Part shown: positions 8,620 through 16,658 of the stretch, one piece after another
How positions within the stretch are numbered: position 1 is the first letter of the stretch
Layout: the number at the start of each line of letters is the position of its first letter
Source: Rhizobium mongolense USDA 1844
Lineage (GTDB): Bacteria; Pseudomonadota; Alphaproteobacteria; Rhizobiales; Rhizobiaceae
DNA: 64,000 nucleotides
NCBI RefSeq assembly: GCF_000419765.1
Contig: NZ_ATTQ01000005.1
Coordinates: forward strand, 62,001 to 126,000
Direction of reading: 5' to 3'
Notes under the pieces: generated by a model
Told to the model about the DNA's origin: nothing
Seen by the model: the letters and a program-made list of their open reading frames with translations, nothing else
Databases searched by the model: none
Made by a program: the position numbers and the translations under genes

Positions 8620-8751
8620 TTATCGCTGCTTGGGCGGCTGTGGCGCCGGGCGCGGCGTTTCGCGCGCCGGGCGGATCTGGCGCCACTCGTTTTCCATCTG
8701 GTCGACGAGGTGCTGGGGAATGGTGGGCTGGCTGTGGGCGGGCGTTTGCAT
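8620..8751 (-). CDS. Small ORF, 43 residues
   Basis: The ATG at 8751 has an AGGAG site six bases upstream. The product begins MQTPAHSQPTIPQHLVDQME, continues NEWRQIRPARE and ends in a Pro/Arg-rich tail. A short amphipathic helix (QHLVDQMENEWRQI) followed by a proline-rich tail looks like a protein rather than random sequence. It lies between an SDR remnant and the GH19-like gene, and is divergent from the latter across the LacI-type operator cluster. I do not recognise a family. Confidence 0.5.
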   Translation of the reverse strand: MQTPAHSQPTIPQHLVDQMENEWRQIRPARETPRPAPQPPKQR

Positions 8752-8823
8752 TCGGTCTCCTGTCCTTCGGCGAGCTTCGACAGGAAACGCATGACACAGG
8801 CCAAATGCGGTGTAAATCAGGGG

Positions 8824-8863
8824 TTTAAACGCTTTAAACGATTGAAAGTATTTTAATCGATTA
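8824..8863. promoter_or_regulatory. Cluster of LacI-type operator-like palindromes
   Basis: Three A/T-flanked CG-centred sites follow one another: TTTAAACGCTTTAAA (8824-8838), TTTAAACGATTGAAA (8833-8847) and TTAATCGATTA (8853-8863). The central AANCGNTT pattern is that of LacI/GalR-family operators. The cluster sits 18-57 bases upstream of the GH19-like start and about 70-110 bases upstream of the divergent small ORF. No LacI-type regulator gene is in the window. Confidence 0.45.
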
Positions 8864-8880
8864 GGGCTGGGTCAGATTTT

Positions 8881-9564
8881 ATGGTTTTCCACATCGACCG
8901 GACATTCTTCTTCGATGCTGTGCGGCAAAGCCTGTTCAAAGGCACCCTTTCCGAGGGACAGGCCGAAGGCATGACGGCGATTCTCGACTTCTTCGAGGAA
9001 CGCATGCCGCAGGCGGACCGGCGGTGGCTGGCCTATATCCTGGCGACGGCTTTCCACGAGACGGCCTTCACGATGCAGCCTGTGCGTGAGACGCTGGCCG
9101 GCAGCGACGCAATGGCGATCGAGATTCTCGACCGCGCCTATGCGGCGGGCAAGCTTTCCTGGGTGAAGGCCGCTTACTGGAAGCCGGACGAGGACGGAAA
9201 GTGCTGGCTGGGGCGCGGGCTGGTTCAGCTCACCCACAAGCGCAACTACGAGGCGATGAGTGCGATCACCGGCATCGACCTCGTCGCCGAGCCGGACCGG
9301 GCGATGGAGATGGCGGCGGCCGTGACGATCCTGATCGAGGGCATGCTGGCTGGCAGTTTCACCGGGCACAGGCTTGCCGACCACCTCAACGCCGAAAAGG
9401 AAGACTGGGTGAACGCACGCCGCATCGTCAACGGCACGGACCGGGCGGAGAAGCTCGCCGAATACGGCCGGACCTTCCATGCGGCCCTGCGCCGCGAAGA
9501 CGCGCCAGGCATTCTGCAGCGGTTGAAGGGGTGGCTTGCGCGTGCTATCGCGCGGCTTTGTTGA
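8881..9564 (+). CDS. Glycoside hydrolase family 19-like protein (chitinase/lysozyme fold)
   Basis: 227 residues with the GH19-like core: WLAYILATAFHETAFTMQPV, where the Glu of HETA is the expected general acid, followed by LGRGLVQLTHKRNYEAMS and a helical C-terminal half. There is no signal peptide, so export would need a holin-like or lytic route, as for phage endolysins. The likely substrate is peptidoglycan or chitin-like GlcNAc polymers. It is followed at once by a Dabb gene. No other phage genes are nearby, so this is either a domesticated endolysin or a cellular hydrolase. Confidence 0.75.
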   Translation: MVFHIDRTFFFDAVRQSLFKGTLSEGQAEGMTAILDFFEERMPQADRRWLAYILATAFHETAFTMQPVRETLAGSDAMAIEILDRAYAAGKLSWVKAAYWKPDEDGKCWLGRGLVQLTHKRNYEAMSAITGIDLVAEPDRAMEMAAAVTILIEGMLAGSFTGHRLADHLNAEKEDWVNARRIVNGTDRAEKLAEYGRTFHAALRREDAPGILQRLKGWLARAIARLC

Positions 9565-9581
9565 AGATGAGGAGTGCCCCG

Positions 9582-9890
9582 GTGATCCGCCATATCGTTT
9601 TCTTCACCGCAAGCGCGGAAAACCTGGAGACGGTACGCGCCGGGCTTTCGGTGCTGACGGCGATACCGCATGCGCGGCTGCTGGAGATCGGCACCAATGT
9701 GAAGACCGACCAGCTCGGCACCGATGTCGACCTGGTGGTCTACGGCGAATTCGACGACGAGGCGGCACTTGCGGCTTATAAGGCGCATCCTGACTACCAG
9801 CGCTCGATCGAACTCGTGCGGCCGGCGCGGGAAATGCGGATCGCAGCGGATTACGATGTCGAGACAGCGGTAAGGCAGCCGCTCGGCTGA
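9582..9890 (+). CDS. Dabb family protein (stress-responsive alpha/beta barrel)
   Basis: 102 residues from a GTG at 9582 with AGGAG seven bases upstream. The start MIRHIVFFTAS matches the usual beginning of Dabb proteins; an ATG at 9567 would add five residues. The core VDLVVYGEFDDEAALAAYKAHPDYQ, with a conserved His-Pro, is typical of the ferredoxin-like Dabb fold, which forms dimers. Known members range from plant stress proteins to small enzymes, so the activity cannot be predicted. It is 17 bases downstream of the GH19-like gene and probably co-transcribed. Confidence 0.8.
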   Translation: MIRHIVFFTASAENLETVRAGLSVLTAIPHARLLEIGTNVKTDQLGTDVDLVVYGEFDDEAALAAYKAHPDYQRSIELVRPAREMRIAADYDVETAVRQPLG

Positions 9891-9965
9891 TTGCGATTGA
9901 CGGTTTGCAACGGCCCCAGCGTTTGATTGCGGATCGTTTGAAGTTTCGCGCTTCACCTGAAATTT

Positions 9966-10112
9966 TGCCCCTCACCCCTCACCCCTCACCCTCACCTTCT
10001 CCCCGCGCGCGAGGTGAGGGGACATGGCGCCCACGCCGGCCGCCGGCCGTTTAAGAGGGCGCGGCAAATCCCTTCTCCCGCGATCACGGGCAGAAGGTGG
10101 TGAAGACGGATG
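9966..10112 (+). repeat. Palindromic intergenic repeat (RIME-like), copy 1
   Basis: The element begins with tandem CCCCTCA units (9968-9995), then CTTCTCCCCGCGCGCGAGGT. It ends with a second inverted pair, CCTTCTCCCG and CGGGCAGAAGG, and a GGATGAGG tail. The layout of two palindromes separated by about 50 bases and ending in GATGAGG is that of rhizobial intergenic mosaic elements. A diverged copy in the other orientation lies at about 41291-41475. Confidence 0.6.
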
Positions 10113-10362
10113 AGGACAGCGGCAAACTCTGAGGAAAACACCACGAACATCCGATCTTTCCTGCCGCGGGGCTTTGCGGCGGACGAAAGACTGTGGCCGA
10201 GAAGAAGGCGGCGTCCGGTTTCCTGTCGCTGGCAGCGCAGGGGCAGGCGAGCGGGACGGGGTGCTCTTATGGGGCGCTGTCATGGGAACCCGGTGGGGGG
10301 TGCGTCGCTGACGTGCACGCGGCGGGAGAGGAAGACCAAGCTGCACGTAGCGGAGATGCGGT
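10113..10362. other. Intergenic stretch with no recognisable gene
   Basis: The sequence between the repeat and the MFS gene has only short overlapping open frames, no plausible start with a ribosome-binding site and no family motif. I see nothing in it beyond possible mRNA tail of the MFS gene. Confidence 0.5.
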
Positions 10363-11610
10363 TCAGGGCTGTGCCGGAACCAGCTGCTTTGCCGACCTGA
10401 CCATTCCCGCCAGCATGAAAACGAAGACCAGGGCGAGGGCGGCGAGCGCTGCGCAGATGGTGAGCGTCAGTCCGGTGCCGGCGCGGTCGAGGGTGGCGGT
10501 GAATATGACGGGGGCGATGGCGTTGGCGAGGTTTTGCGGCAGCGAGAGGCGGGCGGCTTGCAGGCCGTATTCGCGGGGCGAGAAGAAGGCGAGCGGCAGC
10601 AGCGCACGGGCAACGGCAAGCACGCCGGAGCCGAAGCCGTACATCACGATGAAGGCGACAAGCAGCGGCGTCGAGGCGCCGCACAGCAAAAGCATGAGGA
10701 AGCTCACCAGCATGAGGCTGATGCCCATGACCGAGGTGAGGATCGGGTTGCCGCGTTTGCCGAGCAGCATGTCGAGCCCGCGGGCGGAAATGCCGATGAC
10801 GCCGCGGGCGGAACCGAGCTGCAGGGCAAGCGCCGGCGAGGCGCCGGACTGGCGGAAGATTTCGATCAGCGACGGCGCAATGCCGAAGCTGATGAAGGTG
10901 CCGAGCGTCGTCGAGGTGGCAAGCAGCAGGAAGGCCTTGCGGCGCTCATGCGGCGATAACGCGATCGGTGGAGTCTCCGCGGCAGTGCCTTGCGTGTGCG
11001 TTGCGGCGGGCTTCGGCAGCGCGAAAAGATGAAGCGGCAGGCAGACGACAATGTGAAGTGCCGCCGAGAAGATGAAGGCGATGCGCCAGCCATAGGCGTC
11101 CGTCACCAGCGTCAGGACCGGCCAGAAGAGCGTTGCCGACAGGCCGGTGAAGAGCATGAGAATGGCGATGATCCGCTTGCCGTTCAGGCCTTCTCGCTCG
11201 ACGACGGCGGTATAGGCGGGCGCGGAAAGGCCAAGCGCGCCGCCGAGACCGATGACGACCCAGGCAGCCGCATAGAGGACGACCCCATGCGTGGCGGCAA
11301 GCATGAGCAGGCCCGTCGCGAAGGTGACCGAGGATGCGCCAAGCACGCGGGCTGCACCAAAGCGCGCGAGCCAGCGGCCGGTCGCGGGGCCGGCGATGGC
11401 GCTGACGACCATCATGACGGTGAGGCCGGCGAAGACCACTTCGTTGGGCATGCCGAGATCGGGTGCCACGACGCGGCCCATGACGCCGAGCATATCGAAG
11501 GTGGTGCCCCAGCCGATGAGTTGACTGACGGCAAGCACGGCGATCGTCTGCGCCGAGCGCAAGGGGAATTTGGACATTCGTGCTGAAACGGATTTGAGAG
11601 CTGAGGACAT
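10363..11610 (-). CDS. MFS transporter
   Basis: About 415 residues with twelve predicted membrane segments. The first is IAVLAVSQLIGWGTTFDMLG and the last LTICAALAALALVFVFMLAG. Between segments 2 and 3 is the MFS-type loop GRWLARFGAARVLG. A hydrophilic central loop (KPAATHTQGTAAETPP) separates the two six-helix halves. The start is uncertain: ATG codons at 11655, 11610 and 11577 are in frame, none has a strong ribosome-binding site, and the first helix begins after the third. The substrate is unknown. It stands alone, with a palindromic repeat downstream. Confidence 0.82.
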   Translation of the reverse strand: MSSALKSVSARMSKFPLRSAQTIAVLAVSQLIGWGTTFDMLGVMGRVVAPDLGMPNEVVFAGLTVMMVVSAIAGPATGRWLARFGAARVLGASSVTFATGLLMLAATHGVVLYAAAWVVIGLGGALGLSAPAYTAVVEREGLNGKRIIAILMLFTGLSATLFWPVLTLVTDAYGWRIAFIFSAALHIVVCLPLHLFALPKPAATHTQGTAAETPPIALSPHERRKAFLLLATSTTLGTFISFGIAPSLIEIFRQSGASPALALQLGSARGVIGISARGLDMLLGKRGNPILTSVMGISLMLVSFLMLLLCGASTPLLVAFIVMYGFGSGVLAVARALLPLAFFSPREYGLQAARLSLPQNLANAIAPVIFTATLDRAGTGLTLTICAALAALALVFVFMLAGMVRSAKQLVPAQP

Positions 11611-12077
11611 GGGGAATAGCAGTTTCGCATGTGCGGCGAAAGCCGCAGCAACCATTTGCGGACCGGCGCCTCCTGTCTGGTAGGTGTGGCTTTGTATCTT
11701 CGGCCTTCATCAAGTCGAGTGCGGTCTCGGCGCTTGCCCATCTGAAGGCGCGGGGATTGAGGTCTTTCCTTATCCCTTCGCGCTGGACATCACCGAGAAA
11801 AATTCGCTGCCCGATCCTTATAGTGGCGCAGGCCAGGCAGCCTATTCCTTCGGGCGCGCGAGCTGCCATCCGGCGGCCCGGCAGGTCGTTCGCCGAGGAA
11901 ATCTCAGGGCGGGACATACGTGTTTTCAAGGCATCCCGCCCTCTCGTCTTTTGGGTGTGGAAGGTCTGGGAAAATACAGTCCAGAATTGTTCTAAACATC
12001 CGGCGTTACCGGGCATTCATTTGCCATTCAGGTCACGTGAGTACATAGTCGGACCAAGTTGGAATTACGTTGGAAGC
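11611..12077. promoter_or_regulatory. 467-base region upstream of feuN with a stem-loop
   Basis: No convincing gene: the 103-residue frame 11684-11995 has no family motif or good start. A 9-bp perfect inverted repeat at 11906-11942 (AGGGCGGGA ... TCCCGCCCT, 19-base loop) is followed by CTCGTCTTTT. It could be a terminator-like leader element on the plus strand. The feuNPQ promoter must lie between it and 12078, or upstream. Confidence 0.4.
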
Positions 12078-12332
12078 ATGCACATGGCCTCTCCCTTGAG
12101 CGTCGTAGTTTTGGCCGCCGGGCTGGCGGTATCGGCGCCCTCACCGGACGAACCGCGCGGTCTGATCGTGCGCGTCGCAGGCGATTGCAGCGCGGCGGCT
12201 GAGCAGGTCGTCGAGCAGACGGGCGGGCAGCTTCTTTCCGTGCAGCCATCCGGCAACACCTGCATCATCACCGTTCTCGTCCAAGGCAACGGCCAGCGTC
12301 CACGCAAGGTGACCGTCAGGGTTCCGATGTAG
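12078..12332 (+). CDS. feuN: FeuN-like small exported modulator of the FeuPQ system
   Basis: 84 residues. A hydrophobic N-terminus (MHMASPLSVVVLAAGLAVSA, a probable signal peptide) is followed by a small domain, GLIVRVAGDCSAAAEQVV, ending in TVRVPM. It lies 52 bases upstream of feuP, in the same direction. In Sinorhizobium meliloti a small periplasmic protein named FeuN is encoded just upstream of feuPQ and restrains the FeuQ kinase. Position, size and export signal fit that protein, and the name rests on these rather than on alignment. A GGAAG site precedes the ATG at 12078; a second ATG is at 12084. Confidence 0.72.
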   Translation: MHMASPLSVVVLAAGLAVSAPSPDEPRGLIVRVAGDCSAAAEQVVEQTGGQLLSVQPSGNTCIITVLVQGNGQRPRKVTVRVPM

Positions 12333-12384
12333 GCGGAATCGGCCTATGAAACACCAATGATACACTTGAGGTGAAAGCGGACCG

Positions 12385-13056
12385 ATGCGCATTCTGGTAG
12401 TCGAAGACGATGTCAATCTGAACCGGCAGCTCGCCGATACGCTGAAGGAGGCGGGCTATGTCGTCGATCAGGCCTTCGACGGCGAGGAAGGACATTTCCT
12501 CGGTGACACCGAGCCTTATGACGCGATCATCCTCGACATCGGCCTGCCGGAAATGGACGGCGTGACCGTCCTTGAAAAGTGGCGCGGTGCGGGCCGCGGC
12601 GTGCCGGTTCTGATCTTGACGGCTCGCGACCGCTGGAGCGACAAGGTCGCCGGCATCGATGCCGGGGCCGATGACTACGTGACCAAGCCCTTCCATGTCG
12701 AGGAAGTGCTGGCGCGCATTCGCGCACTGATCCGCCGTGCGGCCGGGCATTCCTCCTCCGAGATCATCTGCGGCCCGGTGCGGCTCGACACCAAGACCTC
12801 CAAGGCGATGGTCAACGGCATGACGCTGAAGCTCACCTCGCACGAATACCGGCTGCTTGCCTATCTGATGCACCATATGGGCGAAGTGGTTTCGCGCTCG
12901 GAGCTGGTCGAGCACATGTACGACCAGGATTTCGATCGCGATTCCAATACGATCGAGGTATTCGTCGGCCGCCTGCGCAAGAAGATGGGCGTGGACCTGA
13001 TCGAAACGGTGCGCGGTCTCGGCTACCGCATCCAAGCGCCGAACAATGCGCATTAA
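12385..13056 (+). CDS. feuP: Two-component response regulator FeuP (OmpR family)
   Basis: 223 residues. The receiver domain (1-115) has the acidic pair in VVEDD, phospho-acceptor Asp51 in IILDIGLPEMDG and the conserved Lys in VTKPFH. A C-terminal winged helix (about 125-220) follows, with TSHEYRLLAYLMHHMGEVVS and the wing VRGLGYRIQ. FeuP acts with FeuQ; in S. meliloti the pair activates ndvA (cyclic glucan export) and is needed for low-osmolarity adaptation and symbiosis, while in R. leguminosarum it was first linked to iron uptake. Its stop overlaps the start of feuQ by 11 bases. Confidence 0.85.
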   Translation: MRILVVEDDVNLNRQLADTLKEAGYVVDQAFDGEEGHFLGDTEPYDAIILDIGLPEMDGVTVLEKWRGAGRGVPVLILTARDRWSDKVAGIDAGADDYVTKPFHVEEVLARIRALIRRAAGHSSSEIICGPVRLDTKTSKAMVNGMTLKLTSHEYRLLAYLMHHMGEVVSRSELVEHMYDQDFDRDSNTIEVFVGRLRKKMGVDLIETVRGLGYRIQAPNNAH

Positions 13057-14449
13057 GTCGCTCACCGCACGTGTTCTGCTTCTGACGACCGTCTGGTCGA
13101 CCGTGGCGCTTGTAGTGATCGGCCTGCTGATTTCCACGCTTTACCGCCGCAGCGCCGAGCGTGGGTTCCAGGATCTGCTGCGCGCCCAGCTCTATAACGT
13201 CATCAATTCCGTGACGATCGGCGATCAGGGCGCGTTGAGCGGCAGCCCCCAACTCGGCGACCTGCGCTTCGCCCAGCCGAGGACCGGCTGGTACTGGGTG
13301 GTGGAACCACTCGGGACCTACACGGCGGCGCCGCTGGTTTCGCCTTCGCTGGGATCGGCGACGATCCCTGTTCCCTCCGTGCTGGAAGCGCCCTTCGACA
13401 AGAACTACGAGCGCTACTACCAGGTGACGGATGCGACCGGAAACCGCGTGCAGGTGGCGGAAACCGAAGTGGTGCTCGACACGGACGGACGCGCTGCGCG
13501 CTTCAGGGTGTCGGGCAATGTCGAGGTCGTCGAGAGCGACGTCAGCAACTTCTCCCACAGTCTTTATCTGGCGCTTGCAGGCTTCGGGGTCGGAAGCCTG
13601 ATCGTCAATGCGCTTGCCATTCTCTACGGCTTGAAGCCGCTCGATAAGGCGCGCGCGGCGCTGGAGCGCATCCGGGCGGGAGAGAGCGAACTGCTGAAGG
13701 GCGATTTCCCGCGGGAAATCCTACCGCTTGCCAACGAGGTGAATGCGCTGATCGACAGCAACCGGCGCATCGTCGAGCGCGCCCGGATGCAGGTCGGCAA
13801 CCTGGCGCATTCGCTGAAAACGCCGATTGCGGTTCTGCTTAACGAGGCGAGGGTGCTGGAGCGCTCGCACGGCGAGCTGGTGCGCAGCCAGGCAGAAGCG
13901 ATGCAGGGACAGGTGCAATCCTACCTCAACCGGGCACGCATCGCCGCACAGCGCGAATCGGTGCTGGCGCGTACCGATGCGGAACCTGCGCTGGAGCGGC
14001 TGGTGCGCGTGATGCGGCGGCTCAATGGCGACAAGGAATTCGAGCTCAACGTGACGCCTCAGAACCTCGCGGTTGCCATGGAGCAGCAGGATCTGGAAGA
14101 GACCGTCGGCAACCTTTTGGAGAATGCGTCGCGTTTTGCCACGACGAAGGTGCGCCTCAGTGCAGCCGAAGCGGCCGAGGATGTGAAGGGTGCCGAAGCA
14201 AGCGCGCGGCGGCACTGGGTGGAGCTTGTCATCGAAGACGACGGACCGGGACTGGAGCCCGACCAGATCCGCGAGGCGCTGAAGCGCGGGCGGCGATTGG
14301 ACGAGAGCAAGCCGGGAACGGGCCTCGGGCTTTCGATCGTAACGGAGATTTCCAACGAATATCAGGGCCGGCTCGAGCTCTCCCGCGGGGAGTGGGGCGG
14401 CCTGAAGGCGCGGCTAATCCTGCCCGGCGTCACAAAGGATGTTGCATGA
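13046..14449 (+). CDS. feuQ: Two-component sensor kinase FeuQ
   Basis: 467 residues. Membrane segments at about 8-32 and 172-194 enclose a periplasmic sensor domain of some 140 residues, which contains FAQPRTGWYWVVEPLG. The kinase core has the H-box NLAHSLKTPIAVLL (His255), N-box DLEETVGNLLENASRF, and G-boxes EDDGPGLEPDQ and PGTGLGLSIV. HSLKTP rather than HELRTP is usual for the PhoQ-like branch. It overlaps feuP, so the two are translationally coupled. The periplasmic domain is the expected contact for FeuN. Confidence 0.87.
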   Translation: MRIKSLTARVLLLTTVWSTVALVVIGLLISTLYRRSAERGFQDLLRAQLYNVINSVTIGDQGALSGSPQLGDLRFAQPRTGWYWVVEPLGTYTAAPLVSPSLGSATIPVPSVLEAPFDKNYERYYQVTDATGNRVQVAETEVVLDTDGRAARFRVSGNVEVVESDVSNFSHSLYLALAGFGVGSLIVNALAILYGLKPLDKARAALERIRAGESELLKGDFPREILPLANEVNALIDSNRRIVERARMQVGNLAHSLKTPIAVLLNEARVLERSHGELVRSQAEAMQGQVQSYLNRARIAAQRESVLARTDAEPALERLVRVMRRLNGDKEFELNVTPQNLAVAMEQQDLEETVGNLLENASRFATTKVRLSAAEAAEDVKGAEASARRHWVELVIEDDGPGLEPDQIREALKRGRRLDESKPGTGLGLSIVTEISNEYQGRLELSRGEWGGLKARLILPGVTKDVA

Positions 14450-14567
14450 GCAATTGCTTGATGCCACAAAGACATAGGCAATTGCATAGCATGCTTTGCC
14501 TTAATGCCGACATGGGGCGATGCGCATCTGGCGGCACTGATTCACACCCCGATGCTGGTTTGACCGA

Positions 14568-14960
14568 ATGATGTTACGACCGAATGTTTTGATCGTTTCT
14601 TCGCTTCTCGTTGCCGTTGCGCTGTCGTCGTGCACGACCTCCAGGCCTTCGGCATCGGCGGCGTTCATCACGGCGCTGCAGGGCGGGATTGCCGGCCGCA
14701 GCGGCGTGCAGCTGAGCGACAGCGACAAGCAGCGGGCTCTCGAAGCCGAATACCGGGCGCTCGAAGGCGCTGGTGTCGGCCAGCCGGTCGTCTGGAGCGG
14801 GCGCAATGTAAGCGGTAAGGTTGTGGCGGCCGCGCCCTATCAGGTGGGTTCGCAGAACTGCCGTCAATATACGCATACGCTGACTGCGGACAGCAAGGAC
14901 ATTGTTACGCGTGGCGCGGCCTGCCGCAACAGTGACGGAAGCTGGTCGCCGCTCGGCTGA
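14568..14960 (+). CDS. Outer-membrane lipoprotein of the 17-kDa surface antigen type
   Basis: 130 residues with a lipoprotein signal: a hydrophobic run VLIVSSLLVAVAL and the lipobox LSSC at residues 20-23. After it come a Gly/Ser linker (QGGIAGRSGVQLSDSDKQRALEAEY) and a compact C-terminal domain, VVWSGRNVSGKVVAAAPYQV followed by CRQYTHTL...GAACRNSDGSW. That domain is typical of RT0821/Lpp0805 surface proteins, with two cysteines that could pair. It is probably anchored to the outer membrane. It stands between feuQ and cycH with gaps of about 115 bases on each side. Confidence 0.8.
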   Translation: MMLRPNVLIVSSLLVAVALSSCTTSRPSASAAFITALQGGIAGRSGVQLSDSDKQRALEAEYRALEGAGVGQPVVWSGRNVSGKVVAAAPYQVGSQNCRQYTHTLTADSKDIVTRGAACRNSDGSWSPLG

Positions 14961-15075
14961 CTTCGGCCGGTGCTGCAGATAACGGCCTCCTGAAATTGCG
15001 GCCAAACGCCTCAAATCTTCGTCATTCCGACTTTGCCAGTTGGAATGGCCCCGCGCTTCAAGTATTTGGGCCGGT

Positions 15076-16209
15076 ATGATGTTCTGGATTCTGGTGGCCG
15101 CGATGACCGCGGCTGTTGCCGCCTTTCTGGTTTATCCGCTTTTGCGCGGCGCGAAGGCGGCTGACGATGACCGTGCCGGCGAAGCGGCGGTCTACCGCGA
15201 TCAGTTACGCGAACTCGATCGCGATTTGGCTGGCGGATTGATTTCGGCCGACGAGGCGGACTATGCGCGGGCCGAAATCGGCCGCAGGCTGATTGCCGTC
15301 TCGGCTGCCGAGCCGAAGGCGGAACGCAAGCCCGTTCGCCCGCACCGTTTCAGCGAGGCTTTCGTTCTCCTGCTGCTGCCGGTTCTCGGGCTCTGTCTTT
15401 ACACCGCGCTCGGTCGTCCTGATGTTCCGTCGCGGCCGTTGGCGGATCGGCTGGCGGATCCTGGCAACGACATGGCGATGTTGATTGTGAAGGCGGAGCG
15501 TCACCTGGCGGAGGATCCGGAAGACGGCAGGGGCTGGGATGTGCTGGCGCCGATCTATTACAATGCGCAGCGCATCGCCGATGCGGAGAAGGCCTACCGC
15601 AATGCCATCCGGCTGCTTGGGCCGAGCCCGATCCGTCTCGACGGGCTGGCCGAAACGCTGATGGCGGGCGCTGGCGGCGTGGTGACCGAGGAGAGCCGCA
15701 AGGCGCTGGAGCAGTCGCTTTCGCTCGAGCCTGACAATCCGCGTGCGAGGTTCTACGTGGCGCTGGGCCTGGAGCAGGCGGGGCAAACGGGGCAGGCGAA
15801 GGCGGCCTTCGAGGCGTTGGCGAAAGAATCGCCCGCCGATGCGCCATGGCTGCCGCTCGTCAACGAGCATATCGCCAAAAACGGCGGCGCTCCGGTGGTG
15901 GCGGGCGGCAAGGCGCCGGGCAACCCGACAGAGGAGGATGTCGCAGCGGCGCAAGATATGAGCAGCAGTGAGCAGCAGCAGATGATCCGCGGCATGGTGG
16001 AGAGCCTCGATGCGAAGCTTGTCGCAGACCCGAACAATTTCGAGGGCTGGATGCGGCTTGTCCGCTCCTATGCCGTCTTGAACGACAAGGATCGTGCCGC
16101 AAGTGCGCTGAAGCGCGCCCTGGCGGCCTTTCCGGCCGACGGCGAAGAGGGCAGGCAGCTGATGGCGCTGGCGCGCGAACTCGGCATTGCGGAAGGAGGA
16201 ACGGAATGA
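15076..16209 (+). CDS. cycH: Cytochrome c biogenesis protein CycH/CcmI
   Basis: 377 residues. It has two membrane helices (about 1-22, [21 protein letters not shown], and about 95-113) with a cytoplasmic loop carrying [20 protein letters not shown], the CcmI signature. A large periplasmic TPR region follows ([21 protein letters not shown] and further repeats). CcmI holds apocytochrome c for heme ligation by CcmF/CcmH. The ATG at 15076 starts the first helix; the frame extends to 15040 but adds an unlikely leader. It is the first gene of a tight cycHJKL operon (4-base overlaps throughout). Confidence 0.92.
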   Translation: MMFWILVAAMTAAVAAFLVYPLLRGAKAADDDRAGEAAVYRDQLRELDRDLAGGLISADEADYARAEIGRRLIAVSAAEPKAERKPVRPHRFSEAFVLLLLPVLGLCLYTALGRPDVPSRPLADRLADPGNDMAMLIVKAERHLAEDPEDGRGWDVLAPIYYNAQRIADAEKAYRNAIRLLGPSPIRLDGLAETLMAGAGGVVTEESRKALEQSLSLEPDNPRARFYVALGLEQAGQTGQAKAAFEALAKESPADAPWLPLVNEHIAKNGGAPVVAGGKAPGNPTEEDVAAAQDMSSSEQQQMIRGMVESLDAKLVADPNNFEGWMRLVRSYAVLNDKDRAASALKRALAAFPADGEEGRQLMALARELGIAEGGTE

Positions 16210-16658
16210 CCCGCAAGCAGAAGCGCCTGGCGGTGATTGGCGGCGGCATGGGCTTCATCCTCGCCGCGGTGCTGCTCGTCATGTTCGCCTTCAGCCAGTC
16301 GGTCGCCTATTTCTACATGCCGGCCGACCTTGCCAAAACACCGGTGGCGCCAGAGACGCGCATCCGCCTCGGCGGGCTGGTCGGCGAGGGCAGCGTCGTG
16401 CGCGGCGCAGGCTCGACGGTGGAATTTGCCGTCACCGACGGCAGCGGCGATGCGGTGAAGGTCAAATATACCGGCATCCTGCCGGACCTGTTCCGCGAAG
16501 GGCAGGGGGTCGTCACCGAGGGCCGGTTTGCGGCCGGCAGCCGGGAGTTCATCGCCGACACGGTGCTTGCCAAGCATGACGAGAAATACATGCCGAAGGA
16601 CGTTGCCGACCGGCTGAAGGCGCAGGGTCTGTGGCAGGAAGGCGAGGATACGCAATGA
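16206..16658 (+). CDS. cycJ: Periplasmic heme chaperone CycJ/CcmE
   Basis: 150 residues, normal for the family. There is one N-terminal membrane anchor (about 9-31). A beta-barrel domain follows, [14 protein letters not shown] and [21 protein letters not shown], then the heme-binding motif AKHDEKYMP with the covalent heme ligand His124. It takes heme from CcmABCD and passes it to CcmF. Its start overlaps the cycH stop by 4 bases, and its stop overlaps the cycK start. Confidence 0.95.
   Translation: MTRKQKRLAVIGGGMGFILAAVLLVMFAFSQSVAYFYMPADLAKTPVAPETRIRLGGLVGEGSVVRGAGSTVEFAVTDGSGDAVKVKYTGILPDLFREGQGVVTEGRFAAGSREFIADTVLAKHDEKYMPKDVADRLKAQGLWQEGEDTQ

Noticed and set aside
7761..8804. 347-residue minus-strand frame over the YcgN-type gene and SDR remnant
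   Set aside because: Arg/Pro/Ser-rich shadow. The real minus-strand candidate in this area is the much shorter 8620-8751 ORF in a different frame.
8881..9564. Prophage remnant suggested by the GH19-like gene
   Set aside because: No integrase, holin, tail or attachment-site repeat nearby; one endolysin-like gene alone does not support a prophage.
11684..11995. 103-residue plus-strand frame between the MFS gene and feuN
   Set aside because: No ribosome-binding site, no recognisable motif, unusual mix of Cys, Pro and Arg; read as non-coding.
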